A stretch of 64,000 bases of DNA from Pyrrhosoma nymphula (lineage: Eukaryota; Arthropoda; Insecta; Odonata; Coenagrionidae), in the NCBI GenBank assembly GCA_963573305.1, contig OY754329.1, positions 83,014,576-83,078,575 of the forward strand, given 5' to 3'. A program made the translations under genes and the position numbers. A model generated the notes under the pieces. It had not been told where the DNA came from. It worked only from the letters and a program-made list of their open reading frames with translations, and did not search any database. The stretch's first letter is position 1. Every line of letters starts with the position of its first letter. Shown here piece after piece: positions 46,401 to 58,400 of this stretch.

Positions 46401-49400
46401 CAATTTTAATTTACTTAGAAAATGAAGGTATCAAAATATCCAATTCTAATATAAAACTATAACTGATTTTTGACACTAAGTTATTTAGAAAAGTGTGGTT
46501 CTCCATATCAGCCTCTGATATCATTTCATTAAACATTGGAAAATGTTGTATCTTAGGATGAGGTTTTAAAGAGTCTGGAAATGTTTAATGCAGTAGATTC
46601 AGGTTCAAAAATTCAGGTAGATGAAGATGAATTATTTGACGAGATAGGGCATGGGAAAAATTTTTTATTCAGTACTTCCAGATTTGTTGCTAGTATGTTT
46701 ATAAATTTTGTCATCAGAAGCGTTACCCTTTAATGGATACGCAGCTGGATGCTCGTGTCCATCTCACTACACGATGTCCAAGTTACCCTCAACACCAAGT
46801 ATGAATTATTCGTCCAATTTATAATTCGAATCCTGCATCATTCCTCCGACCAATATTTGTGGGCACAAAACCAGCCAAGAGAGTGGTGTAATGCTAGGCG
46901 AGGCTAAGATAATGCTACTTCATGAGACAGTGCAAGTCACAGGATAAGATTCAAACACCACTTAATACGGGGTACAATTTCACGCAGGCAAACAAACAAT
47001 GCGGGGCGCTAATTCATTTAAGGAGAGGCGCTAGAAATAATAATTAAAAGATATTCACGACAAGTGCCTAGTCTAGACTGTTGTAGTCTAGTTGGAATGC
47101 CTCATAATTTGAGAGACAATGTCTATTGCAGCTGTTATTCATCCCTATTGTTCGCGGATAAAAGATAAAATTTTAAATTCCATCATTCTGCAATCTATGT
47201 CTTCATCTTACACCTGCGATCATTCCTGCCGTAATACCCCGGAGTTTGCTAAATATTCTGAACATTTCCATAGAAATAGTCTCCTTCGAACTTGCGCATA
47301 AGATTCAACGTGTATTTTACCCTTTGATCTTGACAGTATACACATTCTAATTATTTAAACAATTAAGTTACACTGCGAAGTATATCAAAACTAGTTTTTT
47401 TATGATCTAGCTACTCGATCTACCAGAACTCGATCTTTTTCTGAGATCAATCCTACTTCGTTAGGGTCCTTAACGCTAACGGCATATTCTAGGTAAAGTC
47501 TACCGAGAGAATCAACTCCCCCGTCGCTCTGTTACATTTCCCTAGTAAATTTTCAAGGTGGCGGGAGCGGTAATAGTGGGTCACTGAAATGGAAATTAAG
47601 AAAGGAAAGTGGGTCAATCGCCATGGAAATTTGTCGAAAAATGACCAGAAAGTGCACCTGGACAAATTATAATATGGACCTGGTGCTGTTCATTGGAAAG
47701 TGGCAAAGGATGTAATAAAAAAACTCCTTTGCGTTGATGAAAGGTGATAAGATATCCGAACGTTTCTCCCCCACCCTCACAGTTATTCCCGCACATTCCC
47801 CAGCATCCCAGTGACGTAAAAGCCCATATCTTGCATTTTATCTCACTGACAATGATTTTCTCAATACTAATAATCTCAGAGGGCAAGACAATGCAATACT
47901 TTGCCACAGCGCATCGTTTCAGATAAATTTCCTTGGTAATCGCAAGGCTATTGTTCAATTCTTTATCGTACCGACTTTCATCGCAGGTTTGACCAATAGA
48001 TAGCTAATCGGAGGAAGCAGAAACTCGTAAAAAACAATTAAAGTTGAAGACGTTTAACGCATGAACCACGGATAAATGCGAAAAAAATAAATATAGGTAT
48101 CAAATAAAAATGTCATTCATGAGCATAAAAAGATCTATTTTCTAAGAAAATGAACAGTCTATGAGTAATCCAAATTTCTGGTATTTTTTACAACACTATC
48201 AGTACGTAGAAACTTAAAGTAAGTATTATCAAATACTACAAGAAATATTTACGTACGTCTTTTGCAAGTTGAGTAAATCAAGACGAAGCTAAGTAGGTGG
48301 ATGAAGGGAGTGATAAAGGGAACCGGAACCCTGAGGGTCATTCTGGCAGGAAGAATGCTCAAGGACGCCTAATATTGTCATACTTTCCACAGAAGTTACG
48401 CAATACCAATGAGCGATACCGGTCATAACTTACATACCAATAGCAAGATAGTTATATATCATTGTTTACAGCATTAATTCTCTTTATTGTGCTTGTGATA
48501 CGGTCTTATCTTGTACATGTTGTTATTTTTATTTACTGACGCGTTGTCATTTAAGTGAAGAAATCTTTTGATCTCTTTGAATATATTTCTAGACATTGCA
48601 TTGTAAACCAAAGGAACTCCAGCATTTGGCAGTTGTTCTCAATACATACTTTGCTGCGGAAGCTTGTGAAAGCTAGTGAATAGAAGGATACCCAAAAAAA
48701 GGTCAAATTTAATTTTCATCAATTTAAAAATTAGTACAATTTTTTTGACAAGCATACATGCGTAACGATTAGGATGAGTAAATCATCATTGAAAAAAATT
48801 CCAAAAAATTCTGCCATAATCTTACCATGTAGGTAATGCAAGCAATAATTGTCATAAGATTTTTTAGAAGGAAGGATGTTATATCGGGATTTTATTTTGG
48901 TGTGCATATAGTTATTCGGCATACCTATTAGCAATAATACAAAAATGCAATAGACAAAAAATATTCCCAATAATTGCATTGAAAAAACATTAAAGTCTAC
49001 TTATGTACAAGTATGAGTTCCGTGGCCTCTGCCTCAAAAATGGGAGGCGACGTTTTGGTGTGCATAGTACTTACATTTTTAGTTATGTATGCATATATAT
49101 ATTCATGGAATTGTACAGTTATTGGACTCCTGACGAATAGACAGACGTGATACATGTGCACCTCGCAACAGAAACTAACTAAGTAACTGAACCCTCTGAA
49201 GTGGAAGCGTGCAGAGCTAGAAAAAATATCAAACTTACCACCTGGTACAAAGGAATACCAACTAAAAGTAACTTTTTGTTACGAAGTAAATACATTGAGT
49301 GAAGGTGAAACCCCAGTAAATAGATGAGGGGAATTGGCAACAAAATGAAACTTTTATTGCAACATTATCTTCCGTCCCAAAAATGGGACATTGGTCGTTA

Positions 49401-50313
49401 ATGGGTAAAAGTAAAAATGATGTTACTCTGATGGCTTAGTAATGCAAATCGCAACATGAGGAGACTGGCGAAAATTATGTGGATTGCAAGGTAAAAAAGT
49501 TTCTGAAGCCCGGTGATCCAAAAAGGCGTCATTGAAATAATTGGAGTATTTGAAACCAGTAACCGTTTACACCAATGTAATATATTTCGTTTAACGAAAT
49601 AAAAATGTAAATAAATAATTCATTCCTAATAGTAAAACACTTAATGATACCAGTCGGTAAACAGACCTAAGACCGCTTGGGAAAATCCATCCACGCTATG
49701 AAGAGAAAATATGAAAACGTACGACAATGAGTAGCGAATGAATCCACTGATTCAATCTATAAATTTCAATATTTCTCTCGGTACTATGTTGCAAGGGAAA
49801 TAAGACACTGAATGGAATATTTTAACACCTCATCCATACGCTTGAGCGATGTGACAGAAAGTACTTCACCGCAAAAAGAGGACACAGCAACGAAAAGAAA
49901 ACCTGTACAACGAAAGGAAGCGGAGAGGAAAATGGAAAGGCTGAAAATACGAAGCAGTGTTGAATGAGTCCGCAACTTGGTCACTGAAGCAAGAGGATGA
50001 GTGAATCGACGGCTTTTGAGATGTGGGTTTGGAGAATGAAGGAAGAAGAGGGAGACCTTCGGAGAAAAACAGATTTACCGGCCGCGCAAGTCTGACCGGC
50101 GAGTACGAAACCACTTCGGTACACGGGCGGTGTTCAAGCGGGCGTACTCGGCAGTAAAAATACGGGATGGGGCTAGACTTTGCACTCGGCAGTCCAGTCT
50201 CGTTGAGTACTCTAGTAGGGATGGGCCGTGCAATTTTGGGTCGCATCGTTTGCCGTATGTGACTATCCGGAGATGTTGTTCTGCGAAATTGACTCTTCAG
50301 ATATTGAGATGAA
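43446..50313. other. Long intergenic stretch
   Basis: No gene recognised. At 45867-45900 lies a fragment of the GAGCCA...GGGTATGGCAGGGGG repeat (compare 36280). A possible decayed tRNA-like segment is on the minus strand near 45360-45430. Remaining frames are short and unremarkable. Confidence 0.45.
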
Positions 50314-50712
50314 ATGTGTTATTTAGATTTTTACAGGAGCAGGATACCCTTCCTTCTCCATCTCAACATACGTCCTACCTCTATTCATCCAGTCCATAAA
50401 ACATATTCTCTTCCATTCCCTTCCCCGCTTAGCCGACATCACAGCTCTCAGCAAGCCTTCACACTTCTCACTACCTCTTCCAACCACCTACTCTGCCTCC
50501 TCCTTAACTCCCCAAGAAGTTTCCTCTCCTCACCCACCATACCGAGCACTTCCTCGTTCGTCCTCTTTTCCGTCCACCGCACTTTCTCCATTTCCCTCCA
50601 CACCCACATCTCAATCACCTTATTATATCGTTGTCCACTTTTCTCCAGATTTCTACGCCATGCAAACGCTAAGGGCAACGTTAAATGTAACGTAATGCGA
50701 CACGCAATTTAA
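50314..50712 (-). pseudogene. LINE ORF2 C-terminal relic
   Basis: The minus strand encodes MWVWREMEKVRWTEKRTNEE followed by GEERKLLGELRRRQSRW, the well-known W-RRM-K-W-x-R-NEE ... L-R-R-W-I/L pattern that follows the thumb domain in many insect LINEs. The downstream segment is shifted. The plus-strand frame 50314-50712 is its complement. Confidence 0.68.
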
Positions 50713-51823
50713 TGCGATGCAATAAGACATGCGATGTTATACAATGCAACGCAACAAATCGGGTCGTTTGGGATGCAAAATGTACACCGCAATGCGATAT
50801 TTTTTTAATTGAACACTGTACAGCCCCAGTGGATACCATGTGACTCGTATTAAAGTCCCTCTTCGTATACGAACGTAAGAGTTCGAGCATAGGCACCCTA
50901 AGTACTGTGTAATCATAGCTATGCATAGAGAATGCCCACAAGTGACCCAACGACCGAGGGGAGGGGGAGAGCGGGTTCAGACTGGCACTGAAACCACCTT
51001 TATTAGCAAAACACCAGAGATGATTCTATCTGAACTTAGGATTTAAAAAGGAAAAATATACAAAAACGTGGTTTCTCGGCCGATCAATAAGAGCGCTGAA
51101 ACGGAAATCCGATCTTTCGGAATAATTTGAAAATAATGCGTTAGGTTCATTGGTTAACACAAGTTGCTTGAGAACGCTGAAAATTAAAAAATTAAATTTT
51201 CAGTGCAAATAACCACTTAGTCAGCATTCAAAATAAATCAAGCTTCAATTTGACATCCTTATGTTAAATATTATCTGAGCTGTTATGGAGATATCAAATC
51301 TCAAACTTTAGAGAGGCAAATTTTAAACGGAAGTTTTTTTAATGCATGCACATACATATTAACCCAGAGAACCAGCTATTCGGAGGTCTTCCCTCTCTCA
51401 AGCCTAATACTGGAAATCGTGCGAAGGACAGCCGAAATTGTGAAACGGAGGGAAAAGGTGACATCTAGATAAATTACCGCCGGTAATAACTCTTTAGCCG
51501 CCAGGAGCGTGCAATATCTGCTGGCCAAATTAAACGTTCTACGAAATATTTTTTCTTCGTTCACGCGGAAGGTGACCGGCAAAATTAAAAAAGGTAATGT
51601 CACCAACAATTTCTGGGTGATCTCCATAATTGAATCCGCAGTTCTAAAATCCATTAGGAAGGCTTTAGCTTGAAGAAAGCATCTGGAAAAGCAAAATATG
51701 ACGGAAAATTAGGCCAGAGCAGATGGAAAATAAATTCCGACGTCAAGTTCAGTAGACTAAGAAAGCAGAGAGCGAAGATGAATCTGATTTCTTAATGAAT
51801 ATGACACAGCGATAACACAAAAT
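50713..51823. other. Intergenic
   Basis: No recognised gene. The 92-codon minus frame at 51376-51654 matches nothing I know. Around 50680-50770 the phrase AATGCGA/CAATGCAACGCAA recurs irregularly. Confidence 0.4.
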
Positions 51824-51899
51824 CAGCGATAACACATAATAAGACTTATATAAGGAAAATATAATTTCCTTTTATAAGTCTTATTTTGTGTTATCGCTG
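51824..51899. repeat. 76 bp near-perfect hairpin
   Basis: Arms 51824-51858 and 51865-51899 (35 nt each) pair with two mismatches around ATATAA. CAGCGATAACACA also occurs just upstream at 51808. Could be a tiny foldback element or a precursor-like hairpin. Confidence 0.75.
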
Positions 51900-51906
51900 A
51901 TTATAT

Positions 51907-51924
51907 CCACGACTATAGTCGTGG
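51907..51924. repeat. 18 bp perfect palindrome
   Basis: CCACGACTATAGTCGTGG reads the same on both strands, 7 bp after the hairpin. Confidence 0.7.
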
Positions 51925-52369
51925 AAATTATTAGCAATGGAGCAGAATGATTCATTAATGGCAGGAGACATTGAACCCTGTGTATATACTTTTACTAGCT
52001 CCAAAGATAGAGCTAAAGAAATAGAACTTCTACAGAGAAAAACTACGTAAAATTTTCCCGATTTCACCAATCCACTTGAACAGCCAACAGAATGATTACT
52101 CTCATCTAAAAGGCACGGTTAAACGCAAAAGTAATCTTCTTCTATGGACAGATGCATTTTCAATGTCACAGTCACAGAAATTGAAAATTCTCCCGCAATG
52201 TCTACAAATTAAGTTATATACATATAGGATACCGTTAGGGCTCACTCGCAGTAGATAAGAAAAAACAAGCAACTAGCCGTTTGGAAACAGAAGAAAAAAT
52301 GAAATCAATCAGTATTTATGGACAGAAACGCCGCATCCTTCTCAGCACATGACGGAAGTATGCGACCGA
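51925..52369. other. Intergenic
   Basis: Nothing recognised. Confidence 0.4.
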
Positions 52370-52590
52370 TTTTTCCATGGCAAGATCTCCAGCGTTCGTC
52401 GGAGATCGAATCCTGGCAGTGGCGGAGATTTCTCATCGGAATTCCGGCCACTCATCCCGACCTTGTGAATAGCACATCAAATACAGCACTCCATCCGTCA
52501 GATGGGACGTTAAACTTCGGACTCCTTTGCGCCTTTGTTAAAAGTAGCCGGATTCCTCACCACCTTTCCTCCTCTCCCTCGAGAACCTCA
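52370..52590 (+). mobile_element. tRNA-derived SINE, same family as 29530-29800
   Basis: Plus-strand head with CGGAGATCGAATCCTGGCAG as B-box region, then GATGGGACGTTAAACTTCGG and CGGATTCCTCACCACCTTTC, matching the complement of the copies at 9490 and 29530. Confidence 0.6.
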
Positions 52591-53299
52591 TCATGCCTAT
52601 AACCCACTCAACACAGACCGTTTCATACACTTTTTTGTCCCGCTTTCCACAGACGTTTTAAATCTCCTCATTCAAGTTGTCATATTGGGCAAAAAATTGT
52701 GTAAATGTCCGCTACTATCAGGCAACGTACAATTTTTAAGACGAAATTTTGTTAAATTTGAGAGGGTTTTGATTACGTTTTCTGTACAATTCCAGCGAGC
52801 TTTAAAACGTATTTGACAGTTTTATAGCAATTTATTTTCATTTCCAACGAATTCTGAAATGTCATAAAATAGCTTTAATAACTTTTTCGGCCGAGCGAAA
52901 AAGGTCTGTAGGAGGGTTTTGAATTTTCAGTTTTCGATTTTTATGGGAGGCAGAAAACGATTTTCTCGATCCTATTAACTTTCGTTTCATCGTGTTAATG
53001 GCTTTATGTTACTATTATTTGCCGCCAGTATGATGCATCATTATAGTCATCAATATTGAAATCACTCGCCCAGGTAATTCTCGCCATCACCATGATTCGT
53101 TGATAAGATTTCGACCCAGATATATCCTCCCAACTCAATGTTGCAAATAGCATTAGATGTCAGTTGCCTTTCATCCCATCCGCTCATTACTGCTAAAGAA
53201 ACCGGTGGTACCATTATAAAACCTATTCGTAGATTGAATTTGATAATGAATCAGCCTAAAGTAAACCCCCCCCCCTTTTGACCCCCTTTTAAAGGTAAA
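52591..53299. other. Intergenic
   Basis: Nothing recognised except a C run at about 53266-53275. Confidence 0.4.
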
Positions 53300-53358
53300 C
53301 ATATATATCCATATTACGACTCTCTATCAAGAGATTCGCTACCCCATAGTCTGCAGCT
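53300..53358 (-). pseudogene. Copia RNase H fragment, continuation past a hAT insertion
   Basis: Read on the minus strand from the 8 bp duplication at 53359-53366, the frame gives a GYSAADYG-type segment, the copia RNase H position usually written GY.DADW. It continues the fragment at 54077-54693 after the 702 bp insertion. The match is short, so support is moderate. It fades into unrelated sequence near 53300. Confidence 0.5.
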
Positions 53359-53366
53359 GAATACCC

Positions 53367-54068
53367 TAGGGTTCCCATAATGTATTTTAGAAAAAAAACA
53401 GGACATTTGCATTTTTAACTTTTAAAAATCTGGGACATTTTGTAAAAAAGCGGGACACATTAGAAATGATAAAAATAAAATTAAATTCACCATGCCTGTA
53501 TTATGAATCACAATCGCCCTTACAACGGTTAGAAGAACAGAATTAAAAAATATGCCAGATTAAAGGTCATGTTTACACGATACATTAGAATATATATCAC
53601 AATTATGAACCTGATCAAGAAGTTTCTTTTCCTTAGACATTTGGTCATATGGATGTCAACACAAGACAAATCTTTAAAAGAAGTCTTTACAATGATTAAA
53701 GCTTTTACTGTTTCATTTGATGAAGGGAAATTCTCTTTTAATTATATCGTTAAATACCCACCTACATCTCAGCATGATAAAAACTATGTGCAACACTGAG
53801 TAGCAACCAATTTACAATCTAGCTATGCTGGCACTGAACTGAAGTCGCATCATATGCAACCGGGAATCAACTTCTTATAACTCATCCAAGTTTCATTAAT
53901 TTGACACCAGGAGTGATGCATGTTTAAAATGGAAATCCTAGTGCACTTATTTTAGGAATGATACTTGCAAAAGAAAAAAGCGGTACATTTGGAAAAAAGT
54001 CCAGACACCGGAACATTCTATCAAAAAACGGGACTGTCCCAGGAAAAACGAGATGAATGGGAACCCAA
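53367..54068. mobile_element. 702 bp hAT-like non-autonomous element
   Basis: Ends TAGGGTTCCCAT (left) and the complement of TTGGGTTCCCAT (right) are flanked by perfect 8 bp direct repeats GAATACCC (53359-53366 and 54069-54076). Sub-terminal GGGACA/TGTCCC phrases occur at both ends. The internal 76-codon frame (53569-53799) is not recognised. The element splits a copia relic. Confidence 0.82.
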
Positions 54069-54076
54069 GAATACCC

Positions 54077-54693
54077 ACACAGTCCATCTGCACTTCTTAG
54101 ATATTTCTGGCAGAAATCTGCAATTCATTCAAGATACCTCAAGACTCTCTTGGCACAAGGTCAATGTACATTGCCATAGCAATTTTTGAACTGACTCAAA
54201 TAATTTACAGCTTGAGTAATGTCGGGACTTGACCACAAAATCAAATACATTAGGAACCCAATCAGTCTTTGGTAAGGCACACCTGGAAGCTCACCCTCAT
54301 TTTTTTGCTAGGTACAGTCCATTCTCAAACGTAGTTTTTACAGCTTCACATTCCAACATGTTGAACCTGTAGAGAACCTTTTCCAGAAACAGCTTTTGAG
54401 AGAGACATATTTTACCTTTTTTTCTATTGCGACCAATGTTCACAGCCAAAAAATAGGTCAGCTCATCAAGGTCTCTGCAATCAACATTCTTACTCAGATA
54501 ATTTTTAACACACATTTGTCATGATTATCACTAGACATTATGAAAATATAATCAACATGAATAGCAACTACAGTCAAAATACCATCACCCTTTTGTTTCA
54601 CCTACACACAAGGATCACTTTTTGGCCTTACATAGCCCAGAGAAATTAATACATGCATTGTCCAGCTTCACATTCCATGCCCTAGAGGTTGGT
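54077..54693 (-). pseudogene. Copia polyprotein relic, RT to RNase H
   Basis: Minus strand, from right to left: VVAIHVDYIF (the YVDD box, altered to HVDY), then DELTYFLAVNIGR with LSQKLFLEKVLYRFNM, then GVPYQRLIG, LSQFKNCYG and AKRVLRYLE. These are consecutive landmarks of the Ty1/copia reverse transcriptase and connection regions. Stops and shifts make it dead; the altered YVDD also removes a catalytic residue pair. Confidence 0.82.
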
Positions 54694-54697
54694 TTAA

Positions 54698-54879
54698 CCC
54701 TTCAAGCCTGGAGGAGAATTAAATTCATCCCAACTCGTAGGTCGGAGGAGATTTAAATGGAATCGCTGGTTTTCCACTGATTTAAATGGAATCACCATGA
54801 CATAATCACTACCTACGTCGCTTGATGGCATGTGAAGTTAATTCCCAAGATAGTGACTACCTTGCTCGTCATTGAAGGG
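54698..54879. mobile_element. 182 bp TTAA-flanked MITE
   Basis: Ends CCCTTCAA and TTGAAGGG form 8 bp inverted repeats, and both sides carry TTAA (54694-54697, 54880-54883). TTAA targets with CCC ends point to a piggyBac-type non-autonomous element. It interrupts the copia frame between KAIYGL and the downstream YVDD region. Confidence 0.8.
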
Positions 54880-54883
54880 TTAA

Positions 54884-55189
54884 GCCCATATATGGCCTTA
54901 TTTAACAAACACACCTTTTCAGGATTAGTTTTATCAGTAAAACCCTCAGGCGGTTCCATATACACCTCCTCATGAAGGTCACCATTAAGGAACGTAGTGC
55001 AAACATCATCATGCTCAATGTCTAAGTCTAAGCTGTTGGCCAAAGAAAAGAGCATTCTTAGGCTATCAGCTCTAACCACTGGTGAAAAAGTTTCCTAATA
55101 GTCCTAGCCAAACCCTTAGCAACCAAGCGGGCTTAGTGTTGATCAACACCACCATCTGGACCTCTTTTCAGCTTAAACACCCACCTAAA
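54884..55189 (-). pseudogene. Copia RT relic, palm region
   Basis: Minus strand reads WVFKLKRGPDG at the gypsy junction, then VRADSLRMLFSLANSLDL, FLNGDLHEEVYMEPPEGF and VCLLNKAIYGL, in the order typical of copia reverse transcriptase. Short shifts lie near 55080-55140. The catalytic D of the first motif is seen as IEHDDVCTTFLNG. Confidence 0.85.
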
Positions 55190-55381
55190 TGTGGTGTATA
55201 TGTTTTTCGACAGTCTTTTGTCCAGGAAGTCAGGTGGCATCCCCTAGTGGGAGTGATGGGAAGTGTATGTGTGGTCACATGGGCCAGATGTATGTGTGTA
55301 TCGTGATGTATAATAAATAGTTAAATCCAGAGACATCTGAGTATTAATTGTAGAGTAGTACTGCGGGTAAAATACGTAACA
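55190..55381 (+). repeat. 5' LTR of the gypsy element
   Basis: Runs TGTGGTGTATATG to TACGTAACA. It holds a TATAATAAATAG stretch (about 55309-55320) that could act as TATA box or as AATAAA polyadenylation signal. Base for base the same as the 3' LTR. Confidence 0.95.
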
Positions 55382-55383
55382 AG

Positions 55384-55394
55384 TGGCGACGAGC
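55384..55394 (+). promoter_or_regulatory. Primer binding site
   Basis: TGGCGACGAGC starts 2 nt after the LTR. TGG pairs with a tRNA CCA end. The TGGCGAC start is common in gypsy elements; the tRNA is not resolved. Confidence 0.75.
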
Positions 55395-55454
55395 GATGAT
55401 TCAGTAAGTATCCATTGCGTGTGTTGCGGAGTACTTAACTGGTGATCAGATACC

Positions 55455-58400
55455 ATGGCGACCCCTCTGGTAAAAACTGCCCTAATCGGGCGCATGGACC
55501 CTTTTAGCCCGGACGAGGAAGATTTTGTATCCTATGCCGAACGTTTTGAGCAGTATTTTTTACTTAACGGGATAACGGAAAAAGAAGTGAAGGTTCCGAT
55601 GTTTATTACATTTTGTGGGGCATCAACATACACGCTGTTGAAAAACATGCTGTTCCCAAAAAAGCCAACGGAACAGTCATTTGAGGAACTAGTGTCTGTT
55701 CTTACGGCTCATTATGCGCCTAAACGATTGACTATTGCGGAACGGTACAATTTCCATACCCGTTCACAACAGACTGGGGAAAACGTAAAGGAGTTCATCA
55801 TTGCCCTCAAGAAACTTGCAGAGTTTTGTGATTTCGGAGATTTTTTGAACGATGCGTTGAGGGATAGGCTTGTTTGTGGGTTGGAATCAGCGGTTATCAG
55901 ACAGAGATTACTTCTGGAGAGTAAATTAACTTTTGAACAGGCATGTATCATCGCCACCGATTTGGAGCTGGCACAGAGGAATTCAGCGTTTGACGGTGCT
56001 AACAAGTTCTCGAATCTGGAAGTGGGAGCAGTTTATAGGAGAGACCCTAACGCTAAGCAGACCTTCCGCCGCCAACCTGATGCTGTTTCGAGCCGCAGGA
56101 GAGAAGACATTCCAGCACCACCGGGACCACGTCAAGAGAACGGGCGACGGACACATTGGTATCAGAGAAATGCTGTGTGTCAACGATGTGGAAGAGTCCA
56201 CAAAGAGGATTCCTGCCCCGCCCGTGATTGGGAGTGCTTCAGGTGCCATGGAAGGGGGCACGCCGCCAAAATGTGTCGAACCAAGGAGGTTCGTGAGGTG
56301 TACTCTGAGGATTGGGAAATCGGTCTGTCAGACGACATTTGCCACTCGCAAAACACCCATCCCGCCGAACCAAGGTCAGAGTCGCACTGCATTTACTTGC
56401 CTGCTGTAAAATCGGTATCGGGTACTTCACCCCTGTTTGTAAATTTGTATGTGAATAGAGTTTTATTAGCTTTTGAGGTAGATAGCGGAGCTAGTGTGTC
56501 CTTGGTATCTGAAGAGACATATCACCGTTATCTCAACGGTGCAAAACTCCAAAAGTGTCTCCTATCCTTGAAATCAGTCACAGGTGACCAAATAAATGTC
56601 AAAGGAAAAATTGAAGTTAGCGTATCTTGGGCCAGTGGAAATGCTAGTAAGAGCCACACATTAGAATTAGTTGTTGTTTCTTCCACTGGGCGAGTAAAAC
56701 CTCTCATGGGTCGTCCCTGGCTTGATATTTTGTCTCCACAATGGAGGAAGAGGCTACTTTCTTGTTGTGTCTCAAAGGAGGGGTATTTTGATGCGGATGA
56801 TATCAATATTTTTAAGTTTGAGTCGAGTCCAATGTTGGAAGGAAATTGTTGTAAATCGCTGTTGAAGGACAGCAAATTGTTATCAAGTTATGCATGCAAA
56901 TATCCAAATGTTTTCAGTGGGGAAAAATCAAACATGATAAAGCAGTTTAAGGCAAATCTGGTGGTTAGGGAGAATGCTATCCCAATTTTTCACAGGCCAT
57001 ACTCAGTACCTTTTGCCTTAAAAGGGGAAGTTCATAAGCAATTGGAAGAAATGGTAACCAGTGGGGTTCTAAGACCTGTGAGACATTCAGAATGGGCCTC
57101 CCCAATAGTGTGTGTTCCGAAAGTAGACGGAGGTGTTAGGATTTGCGTTGATTTTAAGGTGACCTTAAATAGGGTTTTGGTTACAGATTTCTATCCCTTG
57201 CCCAAATTAGATGATGTGTTTGGGTCATTGGCTGGGGGAACTGTGTTTTGTACGCTGGACCTTCAAAATGCATATTTGCAGTTGGGTGTCGGACTGGAAT
57301 CACAGAAGTACCTTACCATCAACACTGAAGATGGACTTTATCAATTTACCCGCTTACCCTTTGGCATTTCTAGTGCTCCAGGTATTTTTCAGTCGGTTAT
57401 GCAAGAAATTGTCAAGGGTTTACCCATGGTTACATGTTATTTGGATGACTTATTAATTTCAGGGAAGGATTTAAAAGATTGCCAACAAAGGGTGGAAATG
57501 GTGCTGAACAGGCTAAATGATTACAATGTGAGAGTGAACATGAATAAATGTAAATGGTTTTGTGAGTCAGTGGACTATTTAGGCCATACCATAAATTCAA
57601 AAGGAGTGTGCCCAATAGCACACAAAATGAAGGCCATACTGGAGGCTAAAGTTCCCCAAGATGTTTCACAAGTGAGATCCTTTGTTGGAATGTTAAATTT
57701 TTATCACCGCTTCCTGCCGAACATTTCAAGTCTACTAAAACCCCTGTATGATCTTGTGAAGAAAAATGCACCTTGGGAATGGACTTTTGAATGCAACCAA
57801 GCTTTTAGTAAATGTAAGAAACTTTTATTGGGCCATCCATTGTTGGTGCATTACAACCCTAACTACCCCCTTGTGGTGTCAGCGGATGCATCACCATATG
57901 GTGTGGGTGCCGTGCTGAGTCACTTGATTGATGGTGTTGAGAAACCTGTGATTTTTGCATCCAGTACACTATCTAGTGCTCAACAAAATTACTCCCAGTT
58001 AGACAGAGAGGCATTGGCATTGATTTTTGCCGTGAAGCGTTTCCATAAGTATTTGTATGGGCAACACTTCACCTTAGTGAGTGACCACCAACCCCTACGG
58101 CACATTTTTGCACCAGACAAAGGGGTGCCTACTGTTGCTGCTGCTAGGTTGCAGAGATGGTCCATTGTACTATCAGCATATATGTACAAAATTGAATATC
58201 GAAAGTCAGCCTTGCTCTGTCCTGCGGATGCCTTATCTCGATTACCAGTACCTGAGGAGAATGTAGTGGAATATGTATTTAGTGTTTTGCCTGTAAAGTT
58301 TCCCCTGACTTATGTGGATGTGTCCACTGAAACTGAAAAGGATGTGGTATTGTCAAAGGTAATGGATTTTGCGAGGCACGGATGGCCAAATTTTGTCAAA

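Noticed and set aside
50314..50712. 132-codon Ser/Pro/His-rich plus-strand protein
   Set aside because: Complement of a LINE tail rich in Glu, Arg and Trp on the minus strand.
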